A program made the translations under genes and the position numbers. A model generated the notes under the pieces. That model was not told the origin of the DNA. It saw only the letters and a list, made by a program, of their open reading frames with translations, and ran no database searches. A DNA stretch of 64,000 nt, taken from the NCBI RefSeq assembly GCF_000275845.1, contig NW_006766893.1, forward strand, positions 774,632 through 838,631. Direction: 5' to 3'. The DNA comes from Dichomitus squalens LYAD-421 SS1. Its lineage: Eukaryota > Basidiomycota > Agaricomycetes > Polyporales > Polyporaceae. Shown one piece after another: positions 12,780 to 23,974 of this stretch (position 1 is its first letter; each line of letters opens with the position of its first letter).

Positions 12780-14438
12780 ATGGTGTTCAACTTCAAGAAG
12801 CTCGCGTCAATCGCCACCTTGGTCACGGTGATGTCCACCCTCTGCACATATCCAAGTCCCGTCGCCGCGTCGCCGCTTGTTCCCCGCGCGCAGTGTGCCG
12901 CCACTCTCAGCACTGCCGCCGTAAGTGCTCTTGATCGAGGCCGCTGTTTCGCTAACCGACGCGCTCCACTCGCATCGCCACCTCCAACGACGAACGTATT
13001 AGAGCGTCGGGTCTCGCTTGCAGAGTAAGTACTGGAACGGGAGCGGATGGGGCATCTTTTGGACCGACGCTGTGAGTGCTCTCTCGCTCATCCGGGATCT
13101 ACCCTGCTAGTTTAGGGACACAGCTCACTTTGGATGCTCTCGCGGCGTGGTGATGGTAGAACACGATTGAGGACTTCTACAACCTGATGTTGGCGGACGG
13201 CTCGACGACCTTCGACGTCGCGGACAACACGCGCATCGGCCAGCTCGCACTCCAGCAAGACCGGAACGCATGGATCTCCGCGCTGAACGGTAGCAACGAC
13301 GATGCCGGGGTAAGCAACCCTGCCTGGGTTCGACGCGGTACCCGACTGACTCAATCCTTCCCCAAAGTGGATCGTCCTTTCTCTCTGGAAGGTTGCCGAT
13401 TACCGATCCACCCACGGCCAGAACGCTGCACCATACCTTGTTTGTCTCAATTGTCTGATGTGCCGCGTTTGTCCTCTCCTGAACACCCCCTCGTTTGCAG
13501 AATAGCGCGTCCATCGTCTACGACCTGATCGCCGCAGAATGGGACGATTCTGTCTGCGGTGGCGGTGGTGAGTACCTTTGACCGACACGCATATCAGATG
13601 AGGTTACTCAATGTCCACTCGCAGTGTGGTGGTCGAGCGCGCACACGTATAAGAACGCGATCACGAACGAGCTGTTCTTGTACATCTCCGCCTCAGGCTA
13701 CAACCGCTTCGGCAACGCCAACTACCTCGCGAACGCAAAGAAGGTAAAGCGTTGCGCATCATACTACTCGAGCATATGCTAAAGATGAACCTTGATAGAC
13801 ATGGAATTGGCGTAAGTACACCGGACTTGTGATTCGGAGTGATCGTCCTCACCTCGGATGAAGTCCTCAATTCAGGTATCCGTAACTCCCAAGGCCTTTG
13901 GAACGACGGGTACGTCGTGAACTACATGCATCCTACGGATTCCACGTGTCTGACGCGTTCTTTCAGCCTGACGAGCTCGTGCGCGAACAACGGCCAGACG
14001 ACCTGGATATACAACCAGGGCGTTATCGCCTCCGGCCTCGGGGCGCTTTACAAGGCGACGGGCGACTCCTCGCTCATCACGCAGGCCGAGACCACGCTGG
14101 ACGCGACGATCAACCACCTAACGGTGAACGGCATTCTCAAGGAGAGCTGCGACAACGCCAACCCGACGTCGACATGCGACAACGACCAGGCGATGTTCAA
14201 GGGCATCTGGATGAAGCACCTCCAGTTCTATCTCGATAACGTGCCCGACCGCGTATCCAAGTACCAGAGCTTCATCGGGGCGCAGGAGTCGGCGGTGGTC
14301 CACTACGGCACCGGCTCGGGCTGGACGGTCGGCAACGTGTGGTACGCGCCGAGCAACGGCGGCTCGCTCTTTACAGCGGAGACTCAGACTTCTGGGCTTG
14401 CTGCCCACGTCTCCGCCGCGAAGTACGGCCCGTGCTGA
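12780..14438 (+). CDS. Secreted GH76 alpha-1,6-mannanase-like protein, about 397 aa, 8 exons
   Basis: Probable endo-alpha-1,6-mannanase/transglycosylase acting outside the cell or in the wall. Exons: 12780-12920, 13003-13071, 13160-13309, 13368-13439, 13501-13567, 13625-13743, 13799-13811 (13 nt), 13876-14438. Phases agree and total 1194 nt. A signal peptide covers about residues 1-30 (hydrophobic LATLVTVMSTLC, then a VAASPL cleavage region). GH76 hallmarks: KYWNGSGWGIFWTDA, then AEWDD at about 156-160, whose adjacent Asp pair fits the catalytic pair of the family, followed directly by VWWSSAHTYKNAITNE, and later GLWNDGYV and WIYNQGV. The donor at 13440 is GTTTGT, a weak but GT site. The length is normal for the family. 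No wall-anchor signal is seen at the C-terminus. Confidence 0.85.
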
Positions 14439-14871
14439 TGGGTAGGGAGCGATGGAAGCAACCTACGAGGCGACTGTGCCATGAGAGGACCTGGAAAATC
14501 TGTAGATGTAACTTGATACCCTGGCGTAGGAATGTAGCGTAGCTCTTCCAAACAGTACGAAGGCAAACACAGGCATATACCTCGAAGGGTTGAGGGCAAT
14601 CCGCATTCCAAAGCGTCTGACACACGCTATCATACTCATCCCCGATTCTGTCGGTCGCGATGGCCAGTAACGGCAATGGTTCCTCGCGCAGCACGCTGCT
14701 CTGGAGCATAAATGCAGCACAGTGCTTTTTCACTTGAAGTATCCGATGAAAATCCACCCAGAATCATTGATAGCAATAGCATACAACTACAACTTTCCTC
14801 GGTATGATATCGGTAAGGCTGACATTGGATAGAGCGAAGGGTGTAACTCACAGCAAGATGAAAACTTACGT
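14439..14871. other. Convergent 3' intergenic region
   Basis: The GH76 and Dap1-like genes converge here. It holds their 3' untranslated ends and no gene that I can see. Confidence 0.4.
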
Positions 14872-15587
14872 TCAGATAGCATCGTTCTCCACCAGCTTCC
14901 CGCAAACGATGTACTTGCTCGAGAAATGCTCCATCCATCCTGCGTGACAGTTAGTAAGCGGGCCTGAGATGCTAAGCGCGCGGGCGTACCCTTCATGTTT
15001 TCGCTGCATAGAGGGTTGAAGTCAGCTATGTGCAGTTATGAATATAACGAGCGTACGCACATCTCTTCGGGCGTAAGATCGTCGAGCTTGTCGAGGGGTT
15101 GGTCTATGGGAGTGAGCATCTCTGCGCTGCCCGTCAGTACCTCTCCTCAACGCGATACGCACGAACGAGGAGCCCACCCTCATCAAACGACTGCTTCGCC
15201 ATTCCGCGCGACGCGTCGCGCCCGGCGAAGTTGGCATACATGCCGTCTACCAGACGTCAGTTACTACATGCGCTGGAGTCTTTCACACAGAAGTCACTCA
15301 CTAGGTCCGTAAAAATTCCTCCCCGCCGTCACATCATACACCACGCCCTTGATCGCAAGCAGGATACGCTTGCCGTCCTCGCCGTTGTAATAAGCGAGGG
15401 TCTTCGGGGTGAAGGTCTGGTATAGGAGCGTGGGTGGGTGCGACTTTGGCATCCATGTGTAGCCGTTCTTGAACTCATTGGGAACGGTCTGAGGCACTGA
15501 GTTGGAGGGAAAGAGGATCCTCTGGATGGAGTAGAGAATGTAGAGCAGGAGAGCAGTGTTGACTGGGGTTCCGAGGTCGAACGCCAT
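14872..15587 (-). CDS. dap1: Dap1-like heme-binding membrane protein (MAPR, cytochrome b5-like fold), about 165 aa, 5 exons
   Basis: Homologue of yeast Dap1 and animal PGRMC, which bind heme and support P450 enzymes of sterol synthesis at the endoplasmic reticulum. Exons: 15587-15302, 15246-15178, 15121-15061, 15003-14990 (14 nt), 14939-14872; the total is 498 nt with agreeing phases. There is one N-terminal transmembrane segment (ALLLYILYSIQRILF, about residues 9-24). The heme-1 domain includes FTPKTLAYYNGEDGKRI, AIKGVVYDVTAGRNFYGP, GMYANFAGRDASRGMAKQSF and DLTPEEIENMKGWMEHF. The Tyr pair that coordinates heme in the family is present. The length fits the family. It is divergent from the BNR_4 gene across 380 bp. 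Confidence 0.9.
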
Positions 15588-15967
15588 CTTGCAATGCGAA
15601 TCTCGAGAGCGGGGATAGTGGCAGGTGTCAGGAACGACGGGGATAGTGGGAACCAGTGGACCGCCGGCGTAGTCCTCCTAGACGCCTTTGCGCATCGTCG
15701 TGATCGGCGGGTCAAGCGAGGCAAGCGCGGGCCGCAGGTTTTCTCCGTCGTCCATTGCCCGGTCTCGCTTGCTGGTCACGATGTCCTGGTCATGCAGCTC
15801 CAATTGTCACCAGTCCTCGATATTTCGTCAATCACGGGGAGCGTGGCCCGCTTCCTCGCACTTCTGCGACATACGGGACTGCTCAAAAGGCGGGGCGGAA
15901 GGACAGAATGGGGTCAACGACTCGCAGGAGACTCCAACTCCCATTTTGAGTCGCTATATGCGCGAAG
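15588..15967. promoter_or_regulatory. Divergent promoter region, Dap1-like and BNR_4 genes
   Basis: 380 bp between two divergently read start codons, so both promoters must lie here or overlap the leaders. GC-rich; no specific site can be named. Confidence 0.4.
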
Positions 15968-17896
15968 ATGATGCTTCTCGGCGTATTGGGTGCGCTTCTC
16001 TGTCTCTCGGCGGGAGTGTATGGGGCTAGTCTCCGTGTGCTGGACGTTACGACGCTTGGAGTCGACCCCAACACGACCAATCACCTCAACGGCGAGTCGT
16101 TCCAGCAAGACGCGCTGGTGACCTTCAATGGTGAGTACATATTGTCAGAAGATGTTGACTTTAGTGGCTGAACACGTCTCAGGCTACCAATACGCTGCAT
16201 TCTACGTGTCGGACGCATCCAATGCCTCCGTGAGACACCCCAGCCTCGCTCGTCGAGCCCTCACAGGGAGCAACATAACCTGGGAGACCTTCTCGTTCCT
16301 GGACTACAACCAGACCGACGATGATGGACATAATATGTGTGTCGGTACCTCCATGAATGTAGACATGACGTGGGGCTGATGCCTCGCAGCATTTCGCTAG
16401 GGATCTCCCATGGAGACGGAACCTTGCACCTTGGCTGGGATCAGCATGACAACGACCTGACCTACCGTATTTCGCGGACTGGAGTTGCAACCGCCCCTAC
16501 GGAGGTCGACTGGTCTGCAGACCTGTTCGGCCCAGTCCTGGTACGTGCTCTATACCAGAAGCATTGCATCGTTTCAACTGACATGCGGTTCAGGACCAAC
16601 TGCCGGGTACCGAGTCCCTCGACAAGTCCGTGTACTTCATCAACGTCACATATCCCCGGTTCCTTTCCCTGCCATCTACAAAAGTCCAAGCCGGCGGTGC
16701 AGACCTCTTGTTCGAGCTGCGTGTTGGCCGTTCTGGACTCGGAGATGATTGGCTGTACAAGTATACCCCTAATCAGGGATGGAGTCTTATCGGCAGATAC
16801 CTGGAGGTAAGACCTCGCCAGTGTCCTTAAGCATCTAATCACCTAATGAATGTATTTCCCTAGGGCGTTAATAGTAAGTTGACTGCCTCGCTCCGTTGTG
16901 TGCGTCGCTCACGGCATCCCTAGACAATGCCTACATCAACGGACTCGATTTCGATCCCACCGGCGTCCTGATCGCCACATGGTGAGGCGTCTTGCCCGAA
17001 CTGACCCAAGTAGTGATGCTGATGCATTCACAGGACCTATCGCGACTACGTCAACGATGTAGGTCAAAATGTCGCAGTGGAGGCGGGCCCCAACGGTCCT
17101 GAGAACGTAAGTGCACGCTCGCGTGATCCCGCTACCCACAGACTTACGATGAACCCTTCGCAGAACCACGATCTCAATTTCGCGTTCAGCCCGGATCTCG
17201 GCGAAACTTGGCAGAACAACTGGAACCAGACCATTGCGAACCTTACTGCCGAACAGCCTATCCTGCCCGTCTCAGCTGGCATTGTTATATTTGGCATCCC
17301 GAAGTACGGGTGAGTAGTCGAGACCGGTGGGTCTCCCTTGCGACGCCAAGTGCTTACGCGGTGGCAGAGGCATCCTGAACCAGGAGGCTCAGACCGTCGA
17401 CAGTCAAGGTCGCGTTCACGTTCTGAACCGTGAGAACACAACGGGTACCGAGCAATGGTCAGCTATCTCCCACTCATGCATCTCCACGCAGCCTGACTCC
17501 GCTCCGTCTAGGTATCATTACTGGCGCAGCACGACCCAGCACTGGACACGGACCGCGCTCCCGCCCCCGTCCGAGCTGCAGACGATCAACAACATCACCG
17601 GTACGCCCACCGTCATCGGCAAGCGCGGCAAGATCGTCGCCCCGCCTCAGTCTTCGTCTCACTCGCTCCTGCTCATCCTGCCGGACAACGCGGCGAACTC
17701 GACCGGGTTGAGCATCCTCCGCAGCACCGCCGCGGGGCACTTCCGCGACTGGGAGGTCGTGTGGGAGGCTGCGAGCGGGAATGCGTGGGAGCCGCTGTTT
17801 GACCGGTATAGGTTGGAGGAGGACGGGGTGTTGAGCTTGTTCGTGGTGAACGGGACCGCGATCCAAGTCGTGGACTTTGATTTGAGCGGCGTTTGA
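15968..17896 (+). CDS. Secreted BNR-repeat (BNR_4-type) protein, about 480 aa, 10 exons
   Basis: Beta-propeller-type secreted protein of the BNR_4 family, seen in bacteria and fungi beside carbohydrate-active enzymes; the reaction is unknown. Exons: 15968-16130, 16183-16336, 16390-16540, 16594-16806, 16864-16873 (10 nt), 16924-16981, 17034-17106, 17164-17309, 17368-17457, 17512-17896. All phases agree (1443 nt). The signal peptide is MMLLGVLGALLCLSAGVYGA. Family marks are DDDGHNIISLGISHGDGTLH, HLGWDQHDNDLTYRIS, GRSGLGDDWLYKY, DLNFAFSPDLGETW, ILNQEAQTVDSQGRVH and a C-terminal WEVVWEAASGNAWEPLFD. The donor after 17457 is GTCAGC, which is unusual but GT. Family recognition is from memory; it could be a polysaccharide lyase or an inactive lectin-like relative. 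Confidence 0.78.
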
Positions 17897-18866
17897 GCTT
17901 TGCGTTTCGTCTCTGCTGACCGCAGGGCTGTGTCAAACCTCTTGTCACCCCACGGTTGCGCTCGCGTGTTGACTTGTGCCCATCGCCAAGAGATGAGAGA
18001 GGAGTGGTTGAGAGAGGGGCCTCTGCTCGTCATGCCTCGCGTTGAGGACACACTCAAACGGCCTATTCGTCGTGATGGGAAGGCATGTGGGTATCGAAAG
18101 TCCTGTTTTATGCGCTCACTTCGTTGGACACAGTTACTGGAATTTGAAAGCATTCTCCTCTTAATCATGAGACGGGGTGCCCGCACGCGGACATCGCGCT
18201 GCGTACTTGGACTGACTTCGCCGCGGCTCGTTCCACAGGGTCGCCCATGGTGCCACTTGGCAGAGCACAGCCGGTTGTGGAAGTTCTTCCATCTGTCCTC
18301 GAGCATGCAGAATTGGCAAAGCGGGGATCAGATGTCAAATTGCAACATCGAGCTTCTCACGCGCCGACAACTTCAGGGAGGCACTCCCAACACTGAACGC
18401 CTTCGAAAGCAGAAGCGCCGGACGTCATCTGACCACGCTGGCGTTAGAGCCTCCGTCGCTTCCATGAGACTCACTCCGTATCCGGAACACATGCACGTCT
18501 CAAGCATGGCTCCAGATGCTCACAAGCCACAAGAAGCGTTTGGAGGCTCGGGCGTTGAAACTTCAGCTCGCACGGCCGTGCGCGTGGTCATCTGCCTGGT
18601 GCCGGAAAAGGCCGACGAAATCTCGCAGGAAGCCTCGGGCACCATAAGCACGGAAATATATAGGCAATTCGCCCAACGTGAACTGGGCCGGCGAAGGAGC
18701 CTTCAGCCCCACCAATTTCCGTGTATATGCGAGCCTGTTCCTCTTCCTAGGTTCCGCTTCCTTGTTCCCTTCTTGACGCGCGATTCTGGCTCCCCACCAT
18801 CGTCCGCACTGCGGCCGTCTAGCCCCCGCTTTCCACGCCCTGCTGTCGGTTCAATACTGACGGAAG
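17897..18866. other. Intergenic region with an uninterrupted but unconvincing open frame
   Basis: A plus-strand frame stays open from 17900 to 18961 (353 codons) but shows no family pattern, no domain and no homologue that I know, and its end overlaps the signal-peptide exon of the next gene in another frame. I treat it as non-coding promoter DNA. A minus-strand frame at 17659-18306 is similarly unconvincing. Confidence 0.35.
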
Positions 18867-19879
18867 ATGCGTTGCTTGAGCGCGATCCTAGTCCTGGTGG
18901 GTGTCCTAGTCCATACTCTTGGTACGTTGGCTTCTTGTATATTGGGCTATCCAAGTGCTAACTAGCTCCTTTCGTGTGCTAGTAGTTCCCGCACTTTCAG
19001 CCGGTACAGGTGATCCCATAAGCGCCGGCGGGATTGGAGAGGATGTCGCATTACCAGACATGATTGGGCGTTTCAAGCGCGCGGTACGTAGTTTGCCAAG
19101 ACAGTGTTCTGCACTCGCACTCAACGTCGAATCTAAGATCTTCGCGCCTTCAGGGGCAACGACTACGACCACCACCCAGACCGCGGCCTTGTCTACGTCT
19201 CCTGCTACCGTGACGTCATCAACCACCACGACCGAAACCACTGATAGCGCGACCTCATCCACAACAGCCGCGTCCTCCTCAAATCCCCCCACGACGCAGA
19301 CTGCCAGCTCAAGCACCCCAGTCACCAGCCCCAGTACCACCACATCCCACGCGACATCTGGTTCTAGCAGCGCGATCTCCAGCTCAGCTCCTCCCAGCAC
19401 TGAACCAAGCACTAGCGGTGGAGCCGGGACGGTCACCATCCAGACAACCGCTGCTACGGTAACTGTCGGAGGATCCGAGACCGTGCCAGTGGTGACCAGC
19501 GTTGTAAGTCGCATCTTTTGCCCTTGCCACACCATCTGTCCCACGTGGCCCTCCGAGCCCACACTCCGTCGCTCCCGGACTGTCTTCGCTTACGATTCCT
19601 CTCCGTTTTCCCTGTGCACAGACGACAGTTGTCTCCTTCACGATCACCGCGTCACCTTCCCTGTCCGACACCTCCACAGCACCAGCTGTCCCCTTCCCCG
19701 GTTCGAGTGGCGGGTCGGTAATTGTGGTCACCCACACGTCGCTGAGCCTGCCACCTACATCGAGCGCGTCGGATCTGCCGACGAACGGCGCAGCTGCCCT
19801 TAGTGAGGTCGCTCTTGATAGGAGAGTTGTTGCCGGGTTTGTCTTTGGGGTTGCGTTTTTGCTTTGTGTTCGCGTTTAG
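18867..19879 (+). CDS. Ser/Thr-rich secreted protein, probably GPI-anchored, about 276 aa, 3 exons
   Basis: Exons: 18867-18921, 18986-19503, 19622-19879 (831 nt, phases agree). Exon 1 encodes a signal peptide (MRCLSAILVLVGVLVHTL). The middle (about 75-195) is almost all Thr, Ser, Ala and Pro, as in O-mannosylated wall stalks. The end has a short hydrophobic stretch (VVAGFVFGVAFLLCVRV) with no basic cytoplasmic tail, which suits a GPI-attachment signal or a tail-anchored segment. No catalytic domain is seen; I do not recognise a named family. Bases 19084-19153 look like a possible intron (GTACGT to TTCAG), but its removal would break the frame, so they are kept as coding. It is likely a cell-wall or cell-surface protein of unknown role. 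Confidence 0.6.
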
Positions 19880-20498
19880 CTTCGTGGTACGTTCCGTTGC
19901 TGAGCGGAAAACTTGCGGGACTCCGTGTTCTGACACTGCTCCCTCCTTTTTCTGCCCTTAGCTCACGGACTCGAGGGTGAACGCGACTTCTGGTACCATA
20001 CCCCCTGGACCTATTCATGTTTATCCTGTTCGTCGGCAATATACCCTGTTTCTGTTTCCTTCATGTCTCGCATTGGAGCATCGCAGCCGACTTGGACCCC
20101 TACCTTTCTTCTACATCCTCGGCGGCCATCGCGCCATCGTTGGCTTCATGAAGAGGATGATGTTCTATCGATCTATCCTGGGTTCAAGCTTGGACTCTGT
20201 CTGGCAGGATAATCATTTCATTCTCAATCGATCGAGACTTCGATGGTTTTGCTTTTGATATGTGAGCGCGTTCTCCTGGGCGGGACGACCAATGCTTCTC
20301 ATCTCATCGGGGTATGGCAGCTCGGACATTCGAGGTTGACCTGCTGACATAGTCGAGATACGAATCCGACTGTAATGGCTGACTGTTGTCATACATGTTG
20401 CGGTCAGCCGCTGAACTTCTCCTATAATCATAGCGCATCTCTCTGAGCCGCTGCACTACGCTTCTTCCAGATCCCTCTCTGCACCACTCTTCGTGAAG
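19880..20498. other. Intergenic region
   Basis: About 620 bases with no convincing gene. It should hold the 3' end of the Ser/Thr-rich gene and the promoter of the small secreted protein. A TATAATCATA-like stretch is at about 20420. Confidence 0.35.
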
Positions 20499-20850
20499 AT
20501 GGTCATGATCCACACCTACGCTGCTCTCTTCGCTGTCTATCTATCGACGTATGCCGGTGTCGGCGCAGCCAGTAAGTGTTCGTTGTCCCCTCCTGCTCCG
20601 TGCATCACGCTCAAGACCGCTTGCACGCGTTCTGCAACTTTCAGGCGTTTCCAGGATAGCAGACCACGGGCATATAGCCAACACGTCTGCAATTGCGTCC
20701 GCCTTGCCTTCGGACGTGACCGCGAGTGCGCACGCCCATCTCGGTCCAGACCCATTCGTCAAGCACACAAGCACACATCGGTCAGCCGCAACTTCTGCTT
20801 CCACAAGCAAGACCCGGGGCCCACATGCGTCAGCCGCACTCGCTGCGTAG
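20499..20850 (+). CDS. Putative small secreted protein, about 92 aa, 2 exons
   Basis: Exons 20499-20571 and 20645-20850 (279 nt). The GTAAGT donor and the TTCAG acceptor join in phase. Residues 1-24 form a plausible signal peptide (MVMIHTYAALFAVYLSTYAG, then VGAA). The mature part is Ala/Ser/His-rich with many small residues, no cysteines and no recognisable domain. The size and signal fit the broad class of small secreted proteins common in basidiomycetes, but short signal-like frames also occur by chance. I do not recognise the protein. Confidence 0.4.
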
Positions 20851-21746
20851 GCTTTGATGCCCGTACTTACTAGAAAACGGTGAGTCCGAGCTTAGGGAGG
20901 GCCAGCGAAGGGGAGACGGGGTGTAAGATTTAGGCTGAAGCCTTCTATCTGTGTTCAAGGCATTGGAAATCCCGACGTGTTGGCGACTGCAGAACGAGAT
21001 ATTCTGGATGATTGCGCTGCGACTGTGTAGGATTGGGTCTGTTGAACACCAGCCGAGATGTAGTGAGGACGGACTCTCTTTAATAGCCCCTTCCTATGAC
21101 TCGATAGGTTTTGCTGTGTATGGATCACTTCGATGGTGTCGATTCTGCAAAGGAACACGTATTTGTGCGTATTCGTATTGATCAATGTACTCGTGGGCGA
21201 CCTCGCTGTAGACGCGCACCTTCGGTGAGCAGCGTGGCAAGGTAGGTGCGCGCGCTGTTAGGTTGTTTACGAGGGGTGCTGCGATAAATGCTATTGGATG
21301 AGTTTATCATGATTGTTCTGAGATCAACGGTGTAGCAGAGAGGTTGACTGGCAATCCCGAGGAATAGGTTCATTTGTGAGTCTGCTCTATGTGTATCCGA
21401 TGAATGAGCGCATAGTTTGACGTAGACCACTAGCCTGGACCAGACTTCGCATGAGATACAGCCGTCCACGTAAGGCCTAGCTTCGAGGTCCACCCTCAAG
21501 TTTACATCAAATTGAGATGATGACATTGACATTGACATCGCAAGATAGGACGGCCGTGTCAGGATAAGCCGGGTAGTAAGGAGAGCACTCATGCTGGCGA
21601 TGGAATCATCTGGCATATACTATAGTACAGCTGAATCAAATCCCTTCACGTCATCTGGACATCGTATAGATAGCCCGTCTAGAAATGGAGACATGGTCCT
21701 ACGCAGAAAGACACTATAAACCCGTACGACGAACATAGCTTCAAAA
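20851..21746. other. Intergenic region, no gene seen
   Basis: About 900 bases. A 144-codon minus-strand frame at 21182-21616 has no recognisable pattern. No RNA gene or terminal repeat was found. Confidence 0.35.
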
Positions 21747-23974
21747 TCAACAGACGGCGCGCTTCCTCAGCTGGATGGTCCCGCCAATAGGAGGAAGGAC
21801 AGCCAGGGAGACGTAGACGTTCGGGGGCCTCTGTGGTCTAGAACAACAGTCCTCGGTTTCGGGGAGTTTGAAGTCGTAGTTAAGAATGATGTACGAGAGG
21901 ACCGCCTTGAGTTGGTTCGCGGCGAAGTGCCGCCCTGGGCTGCGATACAGATGAATGGATGGATCAATCACTTGTTAGTTCCGTCAAGGATTTGTTGAAG
22001 ACGAGGAAGAAGCCTCACCAAGCAAGTTGGCCATGTCCAAACGCTATGTACTCTGAGGAGGTACTGGCAAACTGGAGTCTCGCAGAGCCCTCGGAGCCGT
22101 TGGCTTCGCGCATGCGCGCAAAGCGAAACGGCTCGAAAATCTCTGCGTTCGGGAGACGCCCGTTATCGTAATGCGTCGGATGTGCAGCAGCGCCTAGGAG
22201 AGTGCCCTTGGGAATGAACATGCCGTTGGCGAGCACGATGTCTTTCATAGCGATTCGCATCATGGAGGCTGTCAGGCGGTCGATGTCAGGCGCGGCGTGG
22301 GACGTATGGTCAGCCTTAAAGAAAAAGAGGAAAAGTACACACCGAGGGTAAATCCATTGTAACGCTGGGACTCCCGAAGAAGGCTGTCAAGCTTCCACAT
22401 CCTGGCGAAGGAGGACATCGTCCATCCTTCAGTTTCAATACTGGCTTCGATCTCCTCCCGAAGCGGACCGAGGAGCTCTGGTTGTTCGGCAAGATGGTAC
22501 AGTACGTGAGTGATGCTCTGTCAGAGTGAAGCTGCTTCAGCAGGAAGTGAACAGAGAACGGCAAGAGATACATACACTGGAGGAAGTGTGGATGGCGGCT
22601 AGGTTCAACAATAACAATCTCTCCACAATGTCTGCATCAGACTCCTGTTTGGCAACCGCTTTGTCCATAATCCATTGCAAGACATCCTCCTAACACGAGC
22701 CATCAATCCACCTAGGTTCCATATAGCAAACACGGCTTCCTACCGGTTTGTCAGGCCAATCTGTGCCGAGCTCTTGCATGGCCGTCCGGCGCTCCTGGAT
22801 GATCGGCCGGAGGTGCCGTAGAGCACGCTCGGTAGTCCGTCTCACTTTGCTGACGATTGGAGCTGCAATTCTACCGAGATCCATTATCAGAGGATAGTAG
22901 CGCACACATGAAGTATGGCTACTGACGGTTTGAGAATGTCAGGGAAGAGGAAAAGCACAGTTCCGGCTTTGACGATCTCGACGGCAAATTGGACGGAGAC
23001 ATCATTGTATTCTTCATTCAGGCCTGTGGGTTAGACGCATATGAGATCTCAGTTCCAACATTCCTTGCAGGAGCGCGGGATAAGATCAGAATAGGGTTGA
23101 AGAAGCAGCTTGTTCTAATCGACGTCTCCCAAGTGTACGTACATAATGGTGATCCGACAAATACACGGTTGCTTGTGCGCGCTACGACTTTCAAGGCGGC
23201 TGCTAGGACATCAACACTAGTCCACTCTTTTCCCAATTGTCAATCATGAGATGAGCGAGATCCGGCATAGGAATACGAGCGGCACGCACGCACCATGATC
23301 CGTAACAGGCATATATTTCTGTACCGTTGGGGGGACCTCTTCAATCAAGCTTGGCATTACATTTGGAAGCAGCCGGTTCTGAAGTTTCTCCTTCACGACG
23401 ACAACATGGTACGGATCATCTTGCATCTTCCGACCAACGGTGTACTTGTACTGTAGTAACTGACAGGAAGGTCAACGAGAGGGGCTCACAAAACATCTCA
23501 TGAGAGAACTAGGAGGACATACCGTTTGGACAGTCTCCGTGAAGGACAATTCGTCTTCCGGCCGTCTCCTGATGTCTTCGATCATCTTTGGACCTGAGAT
23601 AATGACCATCCATCGATCTAGTAGCGCAACTTTGAAGGCAGAGCCATAATACTGAGAGATAAGCGGCAAGTGGTTCAGAAACACGGTCTGTCGGGAAGGA
23701 AGGAGAGAGGGATGTACTTGTCTGTAGCCCTCCTGGAGGGTCTCCCTCCCGCGCCGAATGAAGGAGAGCGCAGCGAGATACGACAACCAAGTCGAACTTG
23801 AGAATCGCCCAGCAGTGGGGATGTCATTTAGCTGAAAGCAGTCCACTTAGCCGCACTTGACTATGTATGCGTGCACGTATCACTCACCGGATTGATGTTC
23901 CACCTGAAGATAACGATTCCAAACAATATACCGACACAGACAAACGCCCAGGGCTGACCTTGAGCTTGATCCAT
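21747..23974 (-). CDS. Cytochrome P450 (ent-kaurene-oxidase-like group), copy 1, about 508 aa, 11 exons
   Basis: Membrane-anchored heme mono-oxygenase of the endoplasmic reticulum; substrate unknown. The start at 23974 gives an N-terminal anchor (WAFVCVGILFGIVIF). I could join all 11 exons in phase. Family marks in order: LLDRWMVIISGPKM; RRPEDELSF; VVARTSNRVFVG; I-helix NLAAIHTSS; ExxR as ESQR within LLRESQRYNGFTL; PERF-region FEPFRFARMRE; heme loop FGHGQLACPGR, whose cysteine codon is rebuilt across the last intron (donor after GCT TG). It ends LRKRAVC. It is intact. The order of exons and all phases match the second P450 at 33392-35616, so the two are paralogues from one duplication. Confidence 0.9.

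Noticed and set aside
17900..18961. 353-codon plus-strand open frame
   Set aside because: No domain, no signal, poor amino-acid pattern, and its end overlaps a better-supported signal-peptide exon in another frame.
19084..19153. 70-nt intron in the Ser/Thr-rich gene
   Set aside because: Good splice signals, but its removal breaks the Thr-rich frame; an alternative acceptor at 19137 cannot be proven.
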